Positions 5,940-9,961 of a stretch of DNA of 9,961 nucleotides are shown here, one piece after another. Source of the stretch: Phycisphaerae bacterium (lineage in GTDB: Bacteria; Planctomycetota; Phycisphaerae; Phycisphaerales; SM1A02); contig JABJQE010000258.1 of assembly GCA_018663565.1 (NCBI GenBank), positions 1-9,961 on the forward strand, in the 5' to 3' direction. The notes under the pieces were generated by a model. The model ran no database searches. It worked only from the letters and a program-made list of their open reading frames with translations, and was not told the origin of the DNA. How positions within the stretch are numbered: the first letter of the stretch is position 1; every line of letters starts with the position of its first letter. Position numbers and translations under genes: made by a program.

Positions 5940-7169
5940 CTACATTCCAAGCAGCAAGCGTTCGGGTGCTTCGATGCATTCCTTGACGTGGACGAGGAAT
6001 CCCACTGCGCCCGCGCCGTCTACGATGCGATGGTCGTAGGACACGGCGAGGTACATCATGGGCCGAAGGACAATGGCCCCGGGATGGTCGGGGTCTTCCA
6101 TGGGCCGCATGCCAATTCGGTGCAGGCCCAAGATGCCAGATTGGGGCGGGTTCAGGATGGGCGTTGACATCATCGAGCCATAGACTCCGCCATTGCTGAT
6201 GGTGAATGTGCCGCCAGTCATGGCGTCTAGTCCAAGCCGTCCGCCTCGAGCCTCGCCAGCAAGTCGAGCAATCTCACCCTCGATCTCAGCAAAGGATCGC
6301 CGGTCGACACTTCGGACAACTGGAACCACGAGCCCCCGGTCGGTACCGACGGCCACAGACAGGTCAACATAATCGTGGTACTCAACTTCGTCACCATCAA
6401 TGTACGCATTGAGCGACGGGAATGCTTGCAGGGCAGAGACACAGGCCCGGGCGAAGAAGCTCATGAATCCAAGTTTGACACCAAACCGATCGTTGAAGTC
6501 ATCCTTGTGGGCTTTGCGAAGTCGGATGACTTCGGTCATGTCGACCTCGTTGAAGGTCGTGAGCATCGCCGCTGTCCGCTGAGCGAGGACAAGTCGCTCG
6601 GCAATTCGTCGACGCAGCGGTGACATGCGTTCGCGGCGAATGCCACGAAATTCACTCGATGCAGGCTGCTCGCTTGGTTGTATGTGAACTGGCTCAGTAG
6701 GAGATGGGCTCTCTGCTCGAGCGAGCACGTCCGATTTCATCACGCGGCCGGCGGGGCCGCTTCCTGCGAGTTCCGAGAGTTCTACGCCACGTTCGTGGGC
6801 GAGACGTTTGGCCATAGGTGTTGCGCGTGAGCGCGTTGATGCGGCCGAACTTGTTTCAGTGGCCACTTCGACTCGGGTAGCCGGCACATCTGCGGCTGGC
6901 TCGAGTGAAGGGGTGGCCTCGGCTGGGCGTGTTGCTGCGGTGTCGATTGATCCAATGACGGCGCCAATGGCAAGGTCGGAGCCGGTTGATTCTGTGATGG
7001 AGACCAGTCCAGCAGCGGGCGCTGGGAGTTCTTGCGTAATCTTGTCGGACTCCACCTCGACCAGCGGCGCATCTTGGTCAACCCAGTCCCCATCTTCGCA
7101 GATCCACCGGCCAAGGCGGACATCAGTAATAGACTCACCAAGGCTCGGAATCGTAATGTCCACATTCAT
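5940..7169 (-). CDS. sucB: Dihydrolipoyllysine succinyltransferase, E2 of 2-oxoglutarate dehydrogenase
   Basis: E2 forms the core of the 2-oxoglutarate dehydrogenase complex and moves the succinyl group from E1 to CoA through a swinging lipoyl arm. The 409-residue product contains an N-terminal lipoyl domain (1-76, lipoylated Lys43 in VEVESDKITQELPAP), a Pro/Ala/Thr linker (about 77-115), a peripheral subunit-binding domain (about 116-150, PMAKRLAHERGVELSELAG) and an acyltransferase domain (about 180-409) with YDHRIVDG (378-385; His380 and Asp384 at the catalytic places). One lipoyl domain is typical of E2o. Its location beside sucA favours succinyl over acetyl or branched-chain substrates. 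AAGGAG (7178-7183) stands 8 nt before the ATG, which shares an ATGA with the sucA stop. The E3 gene (lpd) is not in this window. Confidence 0.95.
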   Translation of the reverse strand: MNVDITIPSLGESITDVRLGRWICEDGDWVDQDAPLVEVESDKITQELPAPAAGLVSITESTGSDLAIGAVIGSIDTAATRPAEATPSLEPAADVPATRVEVATETSSAASTRSRATPMAKRLAHERGVELSELAGSGPAGRVMKSDVLARAESPSPTEPVHIQPSEQPASSEFRGIRRERMSPLRRRIAERLVLAQRTAAMLTTFNEVDMTEVIRLRKAHKDDFNDRFGVKLGFMSFFARACVSALQAFPSLNAYIDGDEVEYHDYVDLSVAVGTDRGLVVPVVRSVDRRSFAEIEGEIARLAGEARGGRLGLDAMTGGTFTISNGGVYGSMMSTPILNPPQSGILGLHRIGMRPMEDPDHPGAIVLRPMMYLAVSYDHRIVDGAGAVGFLVHVKECIEAPERLLLGM

Positions 7170-9928
7170 GCATGTTTCTCCTTGCGGATTCGCTCGGAAG
7201 ATGTTGGTCCAATGCCAAGTCCTGCTTCCAATACAAGGCGTTGTTCCTCGCGGTGAAGCCGGGCCGAGCCGACGGCCGGCGACGCATTGGCCGGGCGGCT
7301 GACGACAGCGAGCGTGCGATCAAACTGTTCTTGGAATCGATCGGATACCCATGTCCAGGCTCCTGCATTTCGAGGCTCTTCTTGCACCCAGACCCATTGC
7401 TCGACGTGCGAGAATTGATTCATGAGATCTAGAATGGCGGCTGCGGGGAATGGGTGCAGTTGTTCGATGCGGATGACAGCTGTGGTGTGCTCTGCTTCGG
7501 TGCCTACTCTCGCCGCCATGAGATCCCACCCTACTTTGCCGGAGCAGAGCAGTACGCGCGTAACGTCTGCGGGGTTGGCGGTTGGATCATCCAAGATGGC
7601 CTCGAATTGTCCAGACGTGAGATCGGCCACATGACTGATGGCGTCTTTGTGTCGTAGCAAACTCTTTGGGGTGAGCACAATGAGGGGCTTACGGAATGCT
7701 CGGCGAATCTGGCGGCGGAGCAAGTGGAAGATCTGTGCAGGCGTGGTTGGAATGACGACTTCAATATTGTCGCAGGCGCACAATTGCAAGAGCCGCTCAA
7801 GTCGGGCCGATGAGTGTTCTGGCCCCATCCCTTCGTAGCCATGGGGGAGCAAGCATACGAGTCCGCTATGACGTCGCCACTTCTGTTCGGCCGAGGCAAT
7901 GAATTGATCAAGATAGACCTGCCCAACGTTGACGAAGTCACCGAACTGCGCTTCCCAAATGACGAGCATGTTCGGGTCGCCAAGTGAATACCCATATTCA
8001 AATCCGATGCAACCAGATTCTGTGACCGGCGAGTTGTGTACGCACATCCGAGATTGGGCGATATCAATGTGGTCGAGTGACGACCAGGGTTCTCCGGTTT
8101 GAGCGTCAATTACAACCGCATGTCGATGGCTGAATGTGCCACGGAGGCAGTCTTCGCCGGTCAGGCGAATTGGGCATCCGTCAAGCAACAGGCTGCCGTA
8201 CGCGAGCAGTTCGCCCATGGCCCAGTCAAGTGGTGTGTCTTCGGTGATAGCTACGCGGCGTTGATCAAGAAGCCGCTGAGTCTTGGGGTGCGGCGTGAAT
8301 CCATCCGGTAGCGTTCCAAGTGCCGTGGCGATTTGGTGTAGCGTCGACTCTGGGACAGTTGTATCCACAGGATCGTCCGACCAGGTCTTGTCAAAGCCCG
8401 CCCATGTCGAGTGGTCGTCGAAGGCGGGGGGCATTGGCTGAACTGGCGAACTCCTGATGCGTTGCTGCGACTCGTTCATGATGTCGAGTAATCGCTGCTC
8501 TGCCTGGTCAGCTTCTTCAGCCTTGATGACGCCTTCGCGAGCAAGTGTGTTCGCATAGGTTTCAACGATGCTCGGCTGGGCGTCGACCGCTGTATACAAC
8601 TCTGGATTGGTAAAGCGAGGCTCATCTGTCTCGTTGTGTCCGTACTTTCGCCACCCCCACATATCAATAGCCACATCGGCGCCAAACTCATGGCGGTAGG
8701 CCCATGCGAGTTGCATGGCTCGGACGCACTGATCTGGATCGGCACCATTGACGTGCAGAATCGGCACATCAAGTCCGCGGAAGATGTCGGTGCAGTAGAC
8801 GCTCGCGAAGGCGTCTTTGTGTTCTGCAGTGAATCCAATTTGGTTGTTGATGACCAAGTGGATGGATCCACCAACATCGTAGGAAGCCAAGCCTGCCATA
8901 TTGGCGAGTTCCCATGCGATCCCCTGGCCTGGGAGGGCGGCGTCGCCGTGCACGAGCACTGGAACGCATCGCTTGCGGGTGGTGTCGCCGCGGAGTCGTT
9001 GCTTTGCGCGAACGCGACCGACGACTACTGGGTGCCCCCACTCCAAGTGAGATGGGTTGGAGGCCATTGTGAGGTGGACCGCGTGTCCGTTCTGCGTCGT
9101 GACTGTTGAACTGTATCCACGGTGATACTTCACATCACCACCACTTTCAACGAAGTCTTCGGTCCATGCTTCTTCGAACTCAGTGAAGAGTTGGTCGTAC
9201 GATTTTTCGAGTACGCTGACGAGTACGTTGACACGTCCGCGATGAGCCATGCCAATCGCAATTTCTTCGACACCGTCTTCAGTTGCAGATTCTAGAAGTT
9301 CAAGCAACATGGGAATGAGCGTTTCTCCGCCTTCCAAGCTGAACCACTTGCTGCCAATGTATCGCCGCATCAAGAATCGCTCGAGTCCAGTTGCACGCTG
9401 CAAGCCATGCAGGATGGATCGGCGAGTGTCGGCCGTCAGCGGGTCCGCGGTTGACTCGATGTGTGTACGCCACCACGCGCGGCGTTTGGGGCAGCGAATG
9501 TGTTCCGATTCAATTCCCATCGTGCCGCACCATGCCGATTGCATTCGCGTCATGATGTCCAAGAGCGTTCCGCTCCATGGGCCGGCTGTGAATTCTCGGG
9601 AGAGATCTTGTTCACTGAGGCCAACTGCTTCGAGCGAACACAATGACGTGTCAAGGGGGCGGCGTTCAAGCGGATCAATATGAGCCGCGAGATGCCCCCA
9701 TCGCCTGAAGTTGCTCAGCAACTGATCAACTGCGGCCTGCCCGGCGACTTCACCACCCTCGTGATCGGCGGCGAGCGTGAATCCGTCGAAGAAGTATTTC
9801 CACGACTCTGGGACTGTGCTCGGGTCGGCGAGCCACTGCCGGTGCATATCGTCGACATATTCGGCATTCCACCCGTTGATAGACGGGGGGGCAGTAAGCT
9901 CAGGCGAGTTCTTGGGATGCTGTGTCAA
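7166..9928 (-). CDS. sucA: 2-oxoglutarate dehydrogenase E1 component
   Basis: E1o decarboxylates 2-oxoglutarate with thiamine diphosphate and passes the succinyl group to lipoyl-E2, an irreversible TCA-cycle step. The 920-residue product is of normal length. It has the N-terminal E1o segment GWNAEYVDDMHRQWL (19-33), GMAHRGR (226-232), NPSHLE (291-296), the ThDP/Mg motif GDAALPGQG (328-336) with NNQIGF (361-366), RKYGHNETDEPRF (427-439), GTFSHRHAV (597-605), WEAQFGDF (658-665) and HGYEGMGPEHSSARLER (696-712). His229 and His294 sit at the places of E. coli SucA His260 and His298, which contact substrate. There is no N-terminal acyltransferase domain as in actinobacterial Kgd. The start is TTG at 9928: no ATG or GTG exists between the upstream in-frame stop and Met28, which lies inside the conserved segment. 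No Shine-Dalgarno is visible before it. Confidence 0.96.
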   Translation of the reverse strand: MTQHPKNSPELTAPPSINGWNAEYVDDMHRQWLADPSTVPESWKYFFDGFTLAADHEGGEVAGQAAVDQLLSNFRRWGHLAAHIDPLERRPLDTSLCSLEAVGLSEQDLSREFTAGPWSGTLLDIMTRMQSAWCGTMGIESEHIRCPKRRAWWRTHIESTADPLTADTRRSILHGLQRATGLERFLMRRYIGSKWFSLEGGETLIPMLLELLESATEDGVEEIAIGMAHRGRVNVLVSVLEKSYDQLFTEFEEAWTEDFVESGGDVKYHRGYSSTVTTQNGHAVHLTMASNPSHLEWGHPVVVGRVRAKQRLRGDTTRKRCVPVLVHGDAALPGQGIAWELANMAGLASYDVGGSIHLVINNQIGFTAEHKDAFASVYCTDIFRGLDVPILHVNGADPDQCVRAMQLAWAYRHEFGADVAIDMWGWRKYGHNETDEPRFTNPELYTAVDAQPSIVETYANTLAREGVIKAEEADQAEQRLLDIMNESQQRIRSSPVQPMPPAFDDHSTWAGFDKTWSDDPVDTTVPESTLHQIATALGTLPDGFTPHPKTQRLLDQRRVAITEDTPLDWAMGELLAYGSLLLDGCPIRLTGEDCLRGTFSHRHAVVIDAQTGEPWSSLDHIDIAQSRMCVHNSPVTESGCIGFEYGYSLGDPNMLVIWEAQFGDFVNVGQVYLDQFIASAEQKWRRHSGLVCLLPHGYEGMGPEHSSARLERLLQLCACDNIEVVIPTTPAQIFHLLRRQIRRAFRKPLIVLTPKSLLRHKDAISHVADLTSGQFEAILDDPTANPADVTRVLLCSGKVGWDLMAARVGTEAEHTTAVIRIEQLHPFPAAAILDLMNQFSHVEQWVWVQEEPRNAGAWTWVSDRFQEQFDRTLAVVSRPANASPAVGSARLHREEQRLVLEAGLGIGPTSSERIRKEKHA
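7178..7183 (-). promoter_or_regulatory. Ribosome binding site of sucB inside the end of sucA
   Basis: AAGGAG on the minus strand, 8 nt before the sucB ATG and within the last codons of sucA. It is the strongest Shine-Dalgarno in the window and decides the sucB start. Confidence 0.75.
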
Positions 9929-9935
9929 GAGGGGG

Positions 9936-9941
9936 ATTGTA
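9936..9941 (-). promoter_or_regulatory. Possible -10 box just upstream of sucA
   Basis: TACAAT on the minus strand matches the -10 consensus TATAAT at five of six positions. It ends 7 nt before the sucA TTG, so a transcript from it would begin at or next to the start codon. The matching -35 box would lie at or past the right edge of the window and cannot be assessed. An unrelated start further right, in an upstream gene, is equally possible. Confidence 0.25.
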
Positions 9942-9961
9942 CGGGTTCAGAGGCTCAAAGA

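Noticed and set aside
5664..6167. Plus-strand open frame of 167 codons across the sucB/rsmH junction.
   Set aside because: It is the complement of two well-conserved genes and shows no domain or start signal of its own.
6808..7302. Plus-strand open frame of 164 codons opposite the sucB N-terminus.
   Set aside because: It mirrors the Ala/Thr-rich linker and lipoyl domain of sucB, where GC-rich codons keep the opposite strand open.
8636..9109. Plus-strand open frame of 157 codons inside sucA.
   Set aside because: It is antisense to the ThDP-binding region of sucA; no recognisable protein.
9923..9928. TTGACA at the sucA start as a -35 promoter box.
   Set aside because: It is the start of the sucA coding sequence (TTG ACA), and a promoter there would transcribe a truncated gene; no -10 box at suitable spacing was noticed.
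1..9961. Mobile elements, CRISPR arrays, tRNA genes, defence systems.
   Set aside because: I looked for repeat arrays, transposase-like proteins, terminal repeats and tRNA-like cloverleaf sequence and saw none; all the coding space is taken by core genes.

Overview
This window looks like bacterial chromosome, with no sign of a mobile element, and every gene in it belongs to a recognisable core family. The gene content and some protein details (a LysM protein with a short conserved N-terminal membrane anchor, a cut-down division/cell-wall cluster, a divergent UbiA-like membrane protein) fit the Planctomycetota-Phycisphaerae neighbourhood best. That placement is an inference from remembered gene patterns, not a measured result.

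Layout. Most of the window reads on the minus strand, so transcription runs from high to low coordinates. Positions 9928 to 2268 hold six tightly packed genes: sucA (2-oxoglutarate dehydrogenase E1, TTG start), sucB (E2 succinyltransferase), rsmH (16S rRNA C1402 methyltransferase), a membrane-anchored LysM protein, an FtsL-like small division protein, and ftsI (class B penicillin-binding protein, septal transpeptidase). The junctions are 4-nt overlaps (sucA/sucB, lysM/ftsL), a 14-nt overlap (ftsL/ftsI), a 6-nt gap (sucB/rsmH) and a gap of about 78 nt (rsmH/lysM). This looks like one operon joining a TCA-cycle enzyme complex to the first part of a dcw (division and cell wall) cluster. The mraZ gene that often precedes rsmH is absent, and no murE follows ftsI.

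ftsI converges, with 10 nt between stop codons, on the only plus-strand gene (1313-2257). This encodes a multi-pass membrane protein with a UbiA-type first aspartate motif. A 108-nt divergent region containing a perfect 6-bp inverted repeat separates it from a second minus-strand operon: ribH (lumazine synthase, riboflavin synthesis), nusB (antitermination factor) and ftsY (SRP receptor, cut by the left edge). ribH and nusB share an ATGA overlap, and nusB and ftsY are 7 nt apart.

I saw no tRNA, rRNA, CRISPR array, insertion sequence or defence system. The points of most interest are the TCA/dcw operon arrangement, the LysM gene inserted between rsmH and ftsL, the UbiA-like protein with a degraded second motif, the possible leaderless or TTG start of sucA, and a five-codon leader frame in front of the LysM gene.
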